Made by a program: the position numbers and the translations under genes
Shown: positions 46,266-55,117 of the stretch, piece after piece
Numbering within the stretch: the first letter of the stretch is position 1
Layout: the number at the start of each line of letters is the position of its first letter
Notes under the pieces: model-generated
The model's database searches: none
Told to the model about the DNA's origin: nothing
The model's input: the letters and a program-made list of their open reading frames with translations, nothing else
Origin: Pseudonocardia sp. MH-G8
Lineage (GTDB): Bacteria > Actinomycetota > Actinomycetes > Mycobacteriales > Pseudonocardiaceae
Direction: 5' to 3'
Assembly (NCBI RefSeq): GCF_002262885.1
Contig: NZ_NKYF01000003.1
Coordinates: 314,382 to 378,381 of the forward strand
Length of the DNA stretch: 64,000 nt

Positions 46266-47960
46266 GTGACCACTTCCACCGACCCGAGCCGGCCCACCGG
46301 CGTGCGCGCGCTCGCCGACGACCACGTCCGCCGCCTCGCCGACCTGGACACCCGCGTGGCGACGGGGCTGGGCACCCACCCCGGCGACGACCGCGTTCCC
46401 GACCTCTCCCCCGACGGCCAGCAGGCCCTGGACGCCCTGGCGCGCGAGACCCTGGCCGCCCTTCCCACCGCCGCAGTGACCGACGAGGACGACCGGCGCT
46501 GCGCCCGCCTGCTGCGGGAACGCCTCGAGGCCGAGCTGGCGATGAGCGACTCGGGCGAGGAGCTGCGCACCGTCCGCAACATCTTCGGCCCGCACGACCA
46601 GGTGCGCCGGCTGTTCGAGCTGATGCCGACGACCACACCCGACGACTGGGCGGTCGTCGCCCGCCGGATGGCGCGGGTCCCCGAGGCCTACCGCGGCTGG
46701 GTCGCCACGCTCACCGAGGGGGCGGCGCGCGGGCTGTTCGCGGCACCGCGGCAGGTCTCCACGGTGGTGGGGCAGCTCGACCAGTGGCTCTCCGGTGAGG
46801 GCGGCTCGTGGTTCCACACGTTCGCGGCGAAGGCGCCGGACGGCACCGCACCCGCCGTCCGGTCCGAGCTCGCGACCGCCGCCACCGCCGCCGCCGAGGC
46901 CGTCACCGCCCTGCGCGAGCACCTGGCCGGCACCTACCTGCCCGCCGCCGAGGGCACCCCGGACGCGGTCGGGGAGCAGCGGTACCGCATCGGTGCGCGG
47001 ATGAGCACCGGCGCCGACCTCGACCTGGCCGAGGCGTACGCGTGGGGCTGGGAGGAGTTCCGCCGCCTCGACGCCGAGATGCGCCGCGAGGCCGACACCG
47101 TGCTGCCCGGCGCCGACCCGGTGAGCGCCATGCGTCACCTCGACGCCAACGGCGACGCCGTCGAGGGCGTCGAGGAGGTGCGCGCCTGGCTGCAGCAGAT
47201 GATGGACACGGCGATGGTCGAGCTGGACGGCGCGCACTTCGACATCGCGCCGCCGGTGCGCGCCGTCGAGGCGATGATCGCGCCGGCGGGCAGCGCCGCC
47301 GCGCCCTACTACACGCGCCCGTCGCTCGACTTCGCGCGTCCCGGCCGCACCTGGCTGCCCACGATGGGCGAGACCCGCTTCCCGCTGTGGAACCTGATCA
47401 GCACCTGGTACCACGAGGGCGTGCCGGGCCACCACCTGCAGCTGGCCCAGTGGACGCACCTCGCCGACCGGCTCTCCACCTACCAGACCTCGCTGGGCGC
47501 GATCTCCGGCAACATCGAGGGCTGGGCGCTGTACGCCGAGCGACTGATGGACGAGCTGGGCTACCTGACGCTGCCCGGCGCCCGCATCGGCTACCTCGAC
47601 GCGCAGCAGATGCGCGCGATCCGCGTGGTCATCGACATCGGCATGCACCTGGAGCTGCGCGTGCCGGCCGACTCGCCGCTGCACGCCGGGCAGCGCTGGA
47701 CGCCGGAGGTCGCCCGCGAGTTCTTCGGCGCGCACTCCGGGCGGCCGCCGGCGTTCCTCGACAGCGAGATCGTGCGCTACCTCGGCTGGCCCGGTCAGGC
47801 GATCAGCTACAAGCTCGGGGAGCGCGCGTGGCTCGCCGGGCGGGACGCGGCGCGCGCGGCCCGCGGCGCGGACTTCGACCTGAAGTCCTGGCACGCCGCG
47901 GCCCTGTCCCTGGGCAGCCTGGGCCTGGACGACCTCACCGACGAGCTCGCACGCCTCTGA
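46266..47960 (+). CDS. DUF885 family putative metallopeptidase
   Basis: A 564-residue protein. Alpha-helical throughout; the zinc-binding motif is in LISTWYHEGVPGHHLQLAQW (HExxxxHH variant of HEG-GHH), with SGNIEGWALYAERLMDELG supplying the third-ligand Glu. DUF885 proteins are cytosolic M32-like carboxypeptidases of poorly known substrate. No signal peptide. It is divergent from the GtrA gene by 56 bp. Confidence 0.88.
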   Translation: MTTSTDPSRPTGVRALADDHVRRLADLDTRVATGLGTHPGDDRVPDLSPDGQQALDALARETLAALPTAAVTDEDDRRCARLLRERLEAELAMSDSGEELRTVRNIFGPHDQVRRLFELMPTTTPDDWAVVARRMARVPEAYRGWVATLTEGAARGLFAAPRQVSTVVGQLDQWLSGEGGSWFHTFAAKAPDGTAPAVRSELATAATAAAEAVTALREHLAGTYLPAAEGTPDAVGEQRYRIGARMSTGADLDLAEAYAWGWEEFRRLDAEMRREADTVLPGADPVSAMRHLDANGDAVEGVEEVRAWLQQMMDTAMVELDGAHFDIAPPVRAVEAMIAPAGSAAAPYYTRPSLDFARPGRTWLPTMGETRFPLWNLISTWYHEGVPGHHLQLAQWTHLADRLSTYQTSLGAISGNIEGWALYAERLMDELGYLTLPGARIGYLDAQQMRAIRVVIDIGMHLELRVPADSPLHAGQRWTPEVAREFFGAHSGRPPAFLDSEIVRYLGWPGQAISYKLGERAWLAGRDAARAARGADFDLKSWHAAALSLGSLGLDDLTDELARL

Positions 47961-48050
47961 GCCGTTCGTCGCCTCCCGGTGGTCTCCGCCGCGCGGCCGG
48001 TGGCGGGGGCGCCGGCGACGAACCGCCCCGGCCGTCCCATGCGGATGTTG

Positions 48051-48182
48051 ATCGCTGCGAGAAGCACCTGACGTCGCCGCGACAGCACCCACGCACTTCT
48101 CGGACCGATCACCCGGCCCTGATCACTCCGACAAGTACGCCACCGTCGCAGCACCCGCACCCAGGTGCCGATCAGACCGATC
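48051..48182 (-). repeat. 132-bp dispersed element, copy 2
   Basis: Reverse-complement match to 18060-18191 (about 118 of 132 bases by hand). The hairpin region (TCGGAGTGATCA ... TGATCGGTCCGA) is conserved. It lies 90 bases after the stop of the DUF885 gene. No protein with the same frame is preserved between copies in a way that suggests coding. Confidence 0.8.
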
Positions 48183-48629
48183 GCCGCGGACCGCGTCCGG
48201 ACCAACAGCCCGCGGTGCAGGCCTGATCGATTCGGCAACAGCCTCCCCTGCAGCGCATGTCCCGATCCCACCGATCACGTGGGTGAACACGCCTCGAACC
48301 GGCCCGATGATCACCGGTAAGGGACGGAACGGGACCACCGCAAGGTGCGCGAGCACCCAGCATGGGCGGTCTCTCCGGAACGGGCCTGGGCCCCCGCCGG
48401 GGACGGCCGCCCACCCAGCCCCGATACTCGGCAGTTGTGCCGGCCCGGCCACCCCGTCGACGGGCGGGATCCTGGGAAACCCGCCGATCGCACGGAAGGC
48501 CGGGACCGGGTGTGAGGCAGCGGCCGCGAGCCGGGAACGGCGCGCCCACAGGAGATTCCATGAGCACGTAGACGTGAGACGGATTGGATTTCCTGAACCC
48601 GGAGCACGACTGGCAGGAGAGGCCACACA

Positions 48630-48702
48630 CCCCGACTCGCCGGGGCAAGAACCCGACTCGCGGGATCTGGGGCGCGACTCGCGGGGTCTGGAACCCGACT
48701 CG
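48630..48702 (+). repeat. Cluster of CCCGACTCGCGGG-type units
   Basis: Four imperfect copies of the core CGACTCGC at about 48632, 48654, 48675 and 48697, 21-22 bases apart (ccccgactcgccgggg, acccgactcgcgggatctgg, gcgcgactcgcggggtctgg, acccgactcg). The same core builds the palindrome at 60188-60273. Confidence 0.75.
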
Positions 48703-48757
48703 AACCGATCATGCAGCGCTCAGCATGTCTCACCGCTACCGGACGAGCGCTCGGACG

Positions 48758-49363
48758 TCAGAAGTAGCGGCCCGCGATCCGGTAGCGGCGCCGCACCGTC
48801 ACCGAACCCATCCCGGCCCGGCCGTGCAGCACGAAGTGGGGCACGCCGGGCCGTCGGACCGACGGGACGCTGCTCTTGACGGTGCCCATGCCCGCGACGA
48901 CGTCGTCGACGTTGGCCGTGGCCTCGTCGGGAAGAAGGAGCTTCGCCGACCCCGCGCCCAGATCGACCTCGATGTCGATGACGGGGTAGCGGATCGTCGC
49001 GTCGCAGAAGTCGAGGACGACCGACCCCATCGCGCTGTGCACCTGCAGGCGCGCCGGCACGTCCCAGGCACCGCTGCGCTTGATGGTGGACATCCCGGCG
49101 CGCAGGACGACCGGCGGCGCATCGGACGGCACCTCCACCACGGCCGCGCCGGCGACGACGTCGGCGCCCGGCAGGTCGGCCAGCGGTGGGCGCAGGTCGG
49201 CCTCGTAGCGGGCCGCGTAGACGACCGCGAGCCGCTCCTCCAGCTCGCTCAGCGTGATCCGGCCCTCCGCGAGCGCCTGGTGCAGCTGTTGCGCGGCCTT
49301 CTCACGGTCGGCATCGGAGATGCGGATCCCGCGGGGCTCGGGCGACGACGGCGACTCGCTCAC
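48758..49363 (-). CDS. DUF1707 domain protein with LiaF-like C-terminus
   Basis: A 201-residue protein. [55 protein letters not shown] is the DUF1707 (SHOCT-like) domain; the C-terminal about 110 residues, [35 protein letters not shown] and [19 protein letters not shown], are the beta-helical cell-wall-active antibiotic response domain. No membrane helix. Such proteins are linked to envelope stress; the location beside dprE1 fits. Divergent from dprE1 by 89 bp. Confidence 0.88.
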   Translation of the reverse strand: MSESPSSPEPRGIRISDADREKAAQQLHQALAEGRITLSELEERLAVVYAARYEADLRPPLADLPGADVVAGAAVVEVPSDAPPVVLRAGMSTIKRSGAWDVPARLQVHSAMGSVVLDFCDATIRYPVIDIEVDLGAGSAKLLLPDEATANVDDVVAGMGTVKSSVPSVRRPGVPHFVLHGRAGMGSVTVRRRYRIAGRYF

Positions 49364-49452
49364 GGGCGCAGCCTAACGGCGCGTGCCCGGCGCGGGAGCC
49401 GCCCTCGGTGGAGGCGCGAGCGCGATTCCGCCGAGCGCTACCCTGGCCCGCG

Positions 49453-50811
49453 ATGCCCGAGACCACGAGCCTGCGCGGCTGGGGACGCACCGCGCCCACC
49501 CTGGCGACCGTCCTGCACCCCCGCTCGGCCGAGGAGGTGGCGGCGGCGATCACCGCCGCGGGGCCGCGCGGGATCATCGCCCGCGGGCTCGGACGCTCCT
49601 ACGGCGACCCGGCCCAGAACGCCGGTGGCGGCGTGCTGGACATGACCGGGCTCGCCACGATCCACTCCATCGACACCGACTCCGGCCTGGTGGACCTCGA
49701 CGCCGGCGTCAGCCTGGACACCCTGATGCGCGCCGCGCTGCCGCACGGCCTGTGGGTCCCGGTGCTGCCGGGCACCCGGCAGGTCACGATCGGCGGGGCG
49801 ATCGGCAGCGACATCCACGGCAAGAACCACCACACCAAGGGCAGCTTCGGCAACCACGTCCGCTCCCTGGACCTGGTGACGGCCGACGGCTCGGTCCGCA
49901 GGCTCACGCCGGACGGCCCCGAGTCCGACCTGTTCTGGGCCACCATCGGCGGGATGGGCCTGACCGGCGTGGTCGTGCGCGCCACCGTGGCGCTGCACCG
50001 CACCGAGTCGGCGTACTTCGTGGTGGACACCGACCGCACGGCCGACCTCGACGAGCTGATGGGCCTGCTCACCGACGGGTCCGACGACACCTACGGCTAC
50101 TCGGCCGCCTGGTTCGACACCACCACGACGGGCGCGCAGCTGGGCCGCGCGGTGCTCACCCGCGGCTCGCTCGCCACGGTGGACCAGCTGCCGGCGAAGT
50201 TGCGCGGCGAGCCCCTGAAGTTCGACGCGCCGCAGTTGCTGGCGCTCCCGGACGTCTTCCCGAGCGGGTTGGCCAACCGCTACACGCTGCGGGCGTTCAG
50301 CGAGCTCTGGTACCGCAAGGCGCCGAAGCGCCAGCGGGGTTCCATCCAGAACATCACGGCCTTCTACCAGGTGCTCGACCTGTTCGGGGACTGGAACCGG
50401 GTGTACGGCTCGCGCGGCTTCCTGCAGTACCAGTTCCTCGTGCCGTTCGGCGAGGAGCCGACCTTCCGCCGGGTCGTCGAGAAGATCGCCGCGTCGCCGC
50501 ACGCGTCGGGGCTCAACGTGCTCAAGCGCTTCGGGGATGCCAACCCGGCGCCGCTGTCGTTCCCCCGGCCGGGCTGGACGATCACCGTCGACTTCCCCGT
50601 GGAACGCGGGCTGCACCGCTTCTGCGACGAGCTGGACGAGCTGGTGCTCGGCGCGGGTGGCCGGCTCTACCTGGCGAAGGAGTCGCGCACCAGCGCGGCG
50701 GCCTTCCGCCGCGGCTACCCGCGCTTCGACGAGTGGCGCAAGGTGCGTGACGCCGTCGACCCCGAGGGGACCTTCACCTCCGACATGGCCCGCAGACTGG
50801 AGCTCAACTGA
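49453..50811 (+). CDS. dprE1: Decaprenylphosphoryl-beta-D-ribose oxidase DprE1
   Basis: 452 residues from ATG 49453 (Mtb 461). FAD-binding PCMH domain: [62 protein letters not shown]. The C-terminal substrate domain has [59 protein letters not shown] and [24 protein letters not shown], with the catalytic Lys in AKESR. DprE1 oxidises DPR to the keto intermediate for DprE2, making the only arabinose donor. The Cys of the benzothiazinone site (Cys387 in Mtb, GWNICVDF) is Thr378 here. Stop overlaps dprE2 by one base. Confidence 0.95.
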   Translation: MPETTSLRGWGRTAPTLATVLHPRSAEEVAAAITAAGPRGIIARGLGRSYGDPAQNAGGGVLDMTGLATIHSIDTDSGLVDLDAGVSLDTLMRAALPHGLWVPVLPGTRQVTIGGAIGSDIHGKNHHTKGSFGNHVRSLDLVTADGSVRRLTPDGPESDLFWATIGGMGLTGVVVRATVALHRTESAYFVVDTDRTADLDELMGLLTDGSDDTYGYSAAWFDTTTTGAQLGRAVLTRGSLATVDQLPAKLRGEPLKFDAPQLLALPDVFPSGLANRYTLRAFSELWYRKAPKRQRGSIQNITAFYQVLDLFGDWNRVYGSRGFLQYQFLVPFGEEPTFRRVVEKIAASPHASGLNVLKRFGDANPAPLSFPRPGWTITVDFPVERGLHRFCDELDELVLGAGGRLYLAKESRTSAAAFRRGYPRFDEWRKVRDAVDPEGTFTSDMARRLELN

Positions 50812-51566
50812 TGATCGATGCCGTGGGCAACCCCCAGAGCATCCTGCTGCTCGGCGGCACGTCCGAGATCGGCCTCGCCGTCGTCGAGGCGTTCGCCAAC
50901 GACCGGCCGCTGCGCGTGGTGCTCGCCGCCCGCCCGTCGCCGCGGCTCGACGCCGCGCGGGCCCGGTTGGAGGCACGCGGCTGCGCCGTGGAGACGGTCG
51001 CGTTCGACGCCTCGGAGCTCGACACCCACACCGACGTGGTGCGCAAGGCGTTCACCGGCGGCGACATCGACGTGGCGCTCGTGGCGTTCGGCCTGCTCGG
51101 CGACAACGAGCAGGCGTGGACCGACGTCCCCACCGCGGTCGAGCTGGCGCAGGTCAACTACACCGCGGCGGTCTCGGTCGGCGTCGCGCTCGCGGAGAAG
51201 CTGCGCGAGCAGGGCCACGGCGCGCTGGTGGCGTTCTCGTCCGTGGCGGGCGAGCGGGCCCGGCGCTCGAACTTCGTCTACGGCTCCACGAAGGCGGGGC
51301 TCGACGCCTTCTACACCGGGCTCACCGAGGCGCTGCGCCCGTTCGGCGTCGGCGTCACGATCGTGCGGCCCGGGTTCGTGCACACGAAGATGACCGAGGG
51401 CCTGTCGCCCGCGCCGCTGTCCACCACCCCGGAGGCCGTCGCCGCGATCACCGTCGACGCCGTCCGCAAGCACCGCGAGCTGGTCTGGGCGCCCGCGCCG
51501 CTGCGCGTGGTGATGAGCGTGCTGCGGCACGTGCCGCGCGCGGTGTTCCGCCGGCTGCCGATCTGA
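50811..51566 (+). CDS. dprE2: Decaprenylphosphoryl-D-2-keto-erythropentose reductase DprE2
   Basis: 251 residues from ATG 50811 (TGATG overlap with dprE1). SDR fold: SILLLGGTSEIGLAVVEAF (NAD motif), VALVAFGLLGDNEQAW, VNYTAAVSVGVALAEKL, catalytic Ser-Tyr-Lys in VAFSSVAGERARRSNFVYGSTKAGLDAFY. It reduces the DprE1 product to decaprenyl-phospho-arabinose with NAD(P)H. The pair is always coupled in arabinan-making actinobacteria. Confidence 0.95.
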   Translation: MIDAVGNPQSILLLGGTSEIGLAVVEAFANDRPLRVVLAARPSPRLDAARARLEARGCAVETVAFDASELDTHTDVVRKAFTGGDIDVALVAFGLLGDNEQAWTDVPTAVELAQVNYTAAVSVGVALAEKLREQGHGALVAFSSVAGERARRSNFVYGSTKAGLDAFYTGLTEALRPFGVGVTIVRPGFVHTKMTEGLSPAPLSTTPEAVAAITVDAVRKHRELVWAPAPLRVVMSVLRHVPRAVFRRLPI

Positions 51567-51579
51567 GGCGCGCGGGCGG

Positions 51580-52587
51580 TCACTCCGTCGGTGGGATCCG
51601 CTCCGGGGGCCAGGACGGCCCGGTGGGTTCCAGGGGCGTCTGCGGGTCCGGGGCGAAGTGCGGCACCGTGCCGTCCCAGAGGTACTCGATCCGCTCCACG
51701 CTGCCGGTCGAGGCCGTCGGGTCGTCCACCGGTTCGTAGATGAGCATCTCGGCGTAGGCGGGCAGGCGCGTGGTCGGGTCGAGGTAGAAGACGGCCTCGA
51801 CCTGGCTGACCGAGGCACCCGACGTGCCCGGCAGCAGCGCGTGCGTCTTCGCCCGCTCCCCGATGGCGCGGAAGGCGTAGTTGAACAGCTGCATCCCGTA
51901 GCGTTTCCCGTCGCCGACGTCGAGTGCCTTGAACACCACCGGCAGCCGCACGTACTGCCGCCCGTCGTGCTCGGCCAGTGCGAGCGGGCCGGGCTGCAGG
52001 AAGCCGGGGTGCTCCTGGCGCATGGCGCGCAGGAACACGTCGGCCTCGTCGGGGGTGAGACCCGCGGTCAGCACGCCGGCGCTGACCGTGCCCGTGAGCT
52101 GCAGGCTGGCCTCGACCGAGGCCATCGGGTTCCCCCCGCTGACCGCGCAACCGCTGCTCTCGCTCCACTCCTGGTCGAAGTCGTCCCACAGGTACTCGAC
52201 GCCGTCCGCGCACAGGGTGTTGAAGCCGTAGAGCTGGTGGTAGGCGTACTCGTCGGTGCGGAAGTCGAACCCGCCCTCGGTGACCCCGGGCCCGTAGTCC
52301 TCGCCGGCGAGGTAGGCGGGCACCTCGTCCACGGTCTCCATGCGGACGTGCTGCACGGGCTGGGTGAACAGGGTGAGCAGGAACTCGTCGAGCAGCGCGT
52401 CCGGGTCCACGGCCGCCAGGTCGGCGTCGGTGAGCGGGCCGTCGCGGTCGAGCGGCCCGGGGCGGTGCTCCACCGAGGTCACGACGGAGGCCTGCCCCGG
52501 CACCGCCGTCGTGAGCGAGCACCCGGCCGTGGCCAGCAGCGCCGCCGAGGCACCGACGGCCAGCGCCACCCTCACCCGTCCGGACAC
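51580..52587 (-). CDS. Lipoprotein of unknown function
   Basis: 335 residues from GTG 52587, chosen because it puts the signal peptide at the N-terminus (VALAVGASAALLATAGCS, lipobox ATAGC). The mature part has VTSVEHRPGPLDRDGPLTDADLAAVDPDALLDEFLL, a disulfide-capable pair (TLCADG, SGCAVSGG), YVRLPVVFKALDVGDGKRYGMQLFNYAFRAIGE and VEAVFYLDPTTRLPAYAEMLIYEPVDD. It may belong with LppX/LolA-type beta barrels, but the similarity is weak. Convergent with dprE2 (13 bp gap). Confidence 0.7.
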   Translation of the reverse strand: MSGRVRVALAVGASAALLATAGCSLTTAVPGQASVVTSVEHRPGPLDRDGPLTDADLAAVDPDALLDEFLLTLFTQPVQHVRMETVDEVPAYLAGEDYGPGVTEGGFDFRTDEYAYHQLYGFNTLCADGVEYLWDDFDQEWSESSGCAVSGGNPMASVEASLQLTGTVSAGVLTAGLTPDEADVFLRAMRQEHPGFLQPGPLALAEHDGRQYVRLPVVFKALDVGDGKRYGMQLFNYAFRAIGERAKTHALLPGTSGASVSQVEAVFYLDPTTRLPAYAEMLIYEPVDDPTASTGSVERIEYLWDGTVPHFAPDPQTPLEPTGPSWPPERIPPTE

Positions 52588-52693
52588 GGTCGTCGAGTCT
52601 GGACCATGCCGCCCGCCGCCGATCACCGCCCTCCCGTCGCGTGGGTGCAGTCCAGCGACGGGAGGGCGGCGTCCCCGGCGCCCGCGCGGCTCG

Positions 52694-54199
52694 TCAGCCG
52701 CCCGCGTGCAGGTACCCACCCCGGATGTACTCGGCGCGCTCGTGGTCGGCCCACATGTCCATCTCGCTGCGGTGCGCCGCGCGCCTGCGCTGCGCGTTGG
52801 CCAGCGCCGTGGCCAGCGTCGCCGGCCGGAACGGGGTCGCGGCGTGGCGGGGCTCCGGGAGGAGCGGCTCCTGCAGGGCCCCGGCCTCGGCGAGGGCCTG
52901 GCGCTTGGCGGCGAACCGGGCCGCGGCCGTGGCCAGCGCGTCGTCCTGTGTGACGGCGAGCGGCGGCACGAGGACGGGGCGGGCGCGCCGGAGCCCGAGC
53001 GCCCGGGCCGCGCGCACCGGCATCCGTGCCACGGCGGGGCCGACGGCGCGCAGCCGGCGCCGCGACGGCTCCTCGACCAGGTGGTGGGCCAGGGCCGAGG
53101 CTCCCACCGTGGCGAGTAGCACGAGCCCGCCGACCACGTGGGCGAGCACGGTGTGCGGCGCCAGCGCGGCGAACCGCCGCAGCGCGAGCCAGTACACCTC
53201 GAACAGCGGGATGTGCACGAGGTAGAGGCAGTACGACAGGCGCCCGCCGTAGACCAGCCACCGCGCCGACAGGACGGTGGCGGGCCCCCGGTCGGCCACC
53301 GCCAGCGCCGCCACGACCAGCGGGAACAGCAGCACTATCGCCCCACCGCGGCCCGGCCCGGCGAGCTCGCCGACCAGCAGGCCCGCGGCCATCAGCACCG
53401 GCAGCACGGCGGCGACGACCGACGCGCCCCACCGCGCCGTGGACGTCCAGGACAGCTTGCGCACGGCCAGGTAGGCGAGCGCGCCCGCGCCGAACCCGCA
53501 CAGGATCCGGACCAGCCAGCTCCACGGGAAGTACGGCGTGCCGGCGCTCAGGTAGGCCCACGCCATGGGTGCCATGAGCAGCACCGCGGCGCAGGCGAGC
53601 ACCACGACCGGGAGCCGCCGCATCCGGAACAGCACGAGCGCGGCCACCGGGAACAGCAGGTACGCGAGCCACTCGGCGCTGATCGACCAGGTGGAGCCCA
53701 CCCAGGACGCACCGTCGAAGCGGGCGTCGTCCCACAGCTGCACCATGAACAGCTGCTGGACGTACTGGCCCGCGTCGAGCACCGGCTGCACGGCCTGGAA
53801 CGCGATGTCGCCGCCGGACCCGACCATCGCCCGCACCACGAGCCAGATCCCGAACAGGTGCAGCACCAGCGCGTACGCGGGCCAGAGCCGGCAGGCCCGC
53901 GCCCACACGAACCGGGCCGTGGCGCGGGCACGCAGGGCGGGGCCGAGCTCGTCGAGGTAGGTGTAGGCGATCACGAACCCGCTCAGGACGAAGAACAGGT
54001 CGACCCCGAGCGCCCCCGCGGTGATCAGCGGCCCCAGCAGCCCGACGACCTCCGCGACGCCCGGCAGCGGGGTGAAGTGGAAATGGAACAGCACCACCCA
54101 GACCGCAGCCACGGCCCGCAGCCCGGTCAACCCTCGCAGTTCACCGGAGAAGGAGGCTTGAGTACCGGATGGGGTGGCCGTCGGCCTCGCGGTCGTCAC
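52694..54199 (-). CDS. Acyltransferase 3 family membrane protein (OafA/YrhL-like)
   Basis: 501 residues from GTG 54199. GELRGLTGLRAVAAVWVVLFHFHFTPLPG (motif R-x-x-A-x-x-V-x-x-x-H), ALGVDLFFVLSGFVIAYTYL and VGSTWSISAEWLAYLLFPVAALV are the Acyl_transf_3 core, with ten or eleven helices to about residue 385. A cytoplasmic tail of about 110 residues follows (VTQDDALATAAARFAAKRQALAEAG). Such proteins O-acylate surface glycans; acetylation or succinylation of arabinogalactan is an attractive but unproven role given the neighbours. Confidence 0.9.
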   Translation of the reverse strand: MTTARPTATPSGTQASFSGELRGLTGLRAVAAVWVVLFHFHFTPLPGVAEVVGLLGPLITAGALGVDLFFVLSGFVIAYTYLDELGPALRARATARFVWARACRLWPAYALVLHLFGIWLVVRAMVGSGGDIAFQAVQPVLDAGQYVQQLFMVQLWDDARFDGASWVGSTWSISAEWLAYLLFPVAALVLFRMRRLPVVVLACAAVLLMAPMAWAYLSAGTPYFPWSWLVRILCGFGAGALAYLAVRKLSWTSTARWGASVVAAVLPVLMAAGLLVGELAGPGRGGAIVLLFPLVVAALAVADRGPATVLSARWLVYGGRLSYCLYLVHIPLFEVYWLALRRFAALAPHTVLAHVVGGLVLLATVGASALAHHLVEEPSRRRLRAVGPAVARMPVRAARALGLRRARPVLVPPLAVTQDDALATAAARFAAKRQALAEAGALQEPLLPEPRHAATPFRPATLATALANAQRRRAAHRSEMDMWADHERAEYIRGGYLHAGG

Positions 54200-54360
54200 G
54201 ATCGGGAAAACGAAACCCGTCAGACCAGCGGTGCGAGTGACACCCGGAACGTACCTTCTTGGAGGCTCCCGTCACGGAGCGCATTCCCCCTGCTCGGCCG
54301 AACGGGTGGACGGCCACCGGCGTGTCCGCTGCGCATGACATGGCTGTAAGCCACGCAGCG

Positions 54361-54999
54361 CTACCAGCGGTCGAGGTGCAGGACCGTGTCGAGGGGCTCG
54401 CGGGGCGCGGGCCGGAACGTCTCACCGGTGAAGTACGCCGTGGGCAGCAGCACGCCCTGGCGCACCTGCGGCGGGATGCCGAGCAGCTCGCCGATCTCCT
54501 TCTCGTAGGGCAGGTGCAGCGTGGTCCACGCGCTGCCCAGGCCCCGCGCCCGCGCGGCGAGCTGGTAGCTCCAGGCGGCGGGGAGCAGCGAGCCCCACAG
54601 GCCCGCCTGGTTGCCCGCCGGCAGCTCCTCCCCCGCGGTGATGCAGGCGATGACGTGGACGGGCACGTCGCCCATCACCTCCGCGAGGTGGTCGGCGGAG
54701 CTGGCGACGCGCGTGCCGACCGCCTGGCGCTCGTCGCTCAGGTGCGCGTTGCGCTGCTCCCGGCCGACGCTGTAGCGCTCGTAGGAGCGCCGGTAGTAGT
54801 CACCGATCTGACGGCGCAGTCCCGCGTCGGTCACCACCATCCAGTGCCAGCCCTGCTGATTGCTCCCGGAGGGGGCCTGCAGCGCGACCTCGAGGCACTC
54901 GCGGACCAGCTCGAGCGGCACCGGGCGTTCCAGGTCGAGGCGCTTGCGGACCGAACGGGTCGTGCTGAGCAGCTCGTCAGGGGCGAGGGGAAGCGTCAT
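54361..54999 (-). CDS. Nitroreductase family FMN enzyme
   Basis: A 212-residue protein. TTRSVRKRLDLERPVPLELVRECLEVALQAPSGSNQQGWHWMVVTD (FMN phosphate-binding R-S-x-R and PSGSNxQ) and AGLWGSLLPAAWSYQLAARARGLGSAWTTLHLPYEKEIGELLGIP are the fold's markers. It reduces nitro groups, quinones or enones with NAD(P)H. Divergent from emb by 118 bp. Physiological substrate unknown. Confidence 0.9.
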   Translation of the reverse strand: MTLPLAPDELLSTTRSVRKRLDLERPVPLELVRECLEVALQAPSGSNQQGWHWMVVTDAGLRRQIGDYYRRSYERYSVGREQRNAHLSDERQAVGTRVASSADHLAEVMGDVPVHVIACITAGEELPAGNQAGLWGSLLPAAWSYQLAARARGLGSAWTTLHLPYEKEIGELLGIPPQVRQGVLLPTAYFTGETFRPAPREPLDTVLHLDRW

Positions 55000-55117
55000 G
55001 CCTCCAGATCATGCCGCCCGCCGTCGCGGACCGCCACGCGTCGGCCACGGTCGGTGCCGGGTCGCTCCCCCACCTGGGCGGCCCGTGAGGGTCACCTTCC
55101 GGGACACGTGACGGCCC

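Larger units (their letters stand above)
47961..48757. other. Repeat-rich non-coding region
   Basis: About 800 bases without a supported gene. It contains copy 2 of the 132-bp element (48051-48182) and a cluster of four CCCGACTCGCGGG-type units (48630-48702). The rest (48183-48629) shows open frames on both strands without ribosome sites or family likeness. Confidence 0.6.

Noticed and set aside
48123..48626. Possible protein in the repeat-rich gap (168-codon minus frame)
   Set aside because: It has no start signal, crosses the 132-bp element, and has no recognisable domain.
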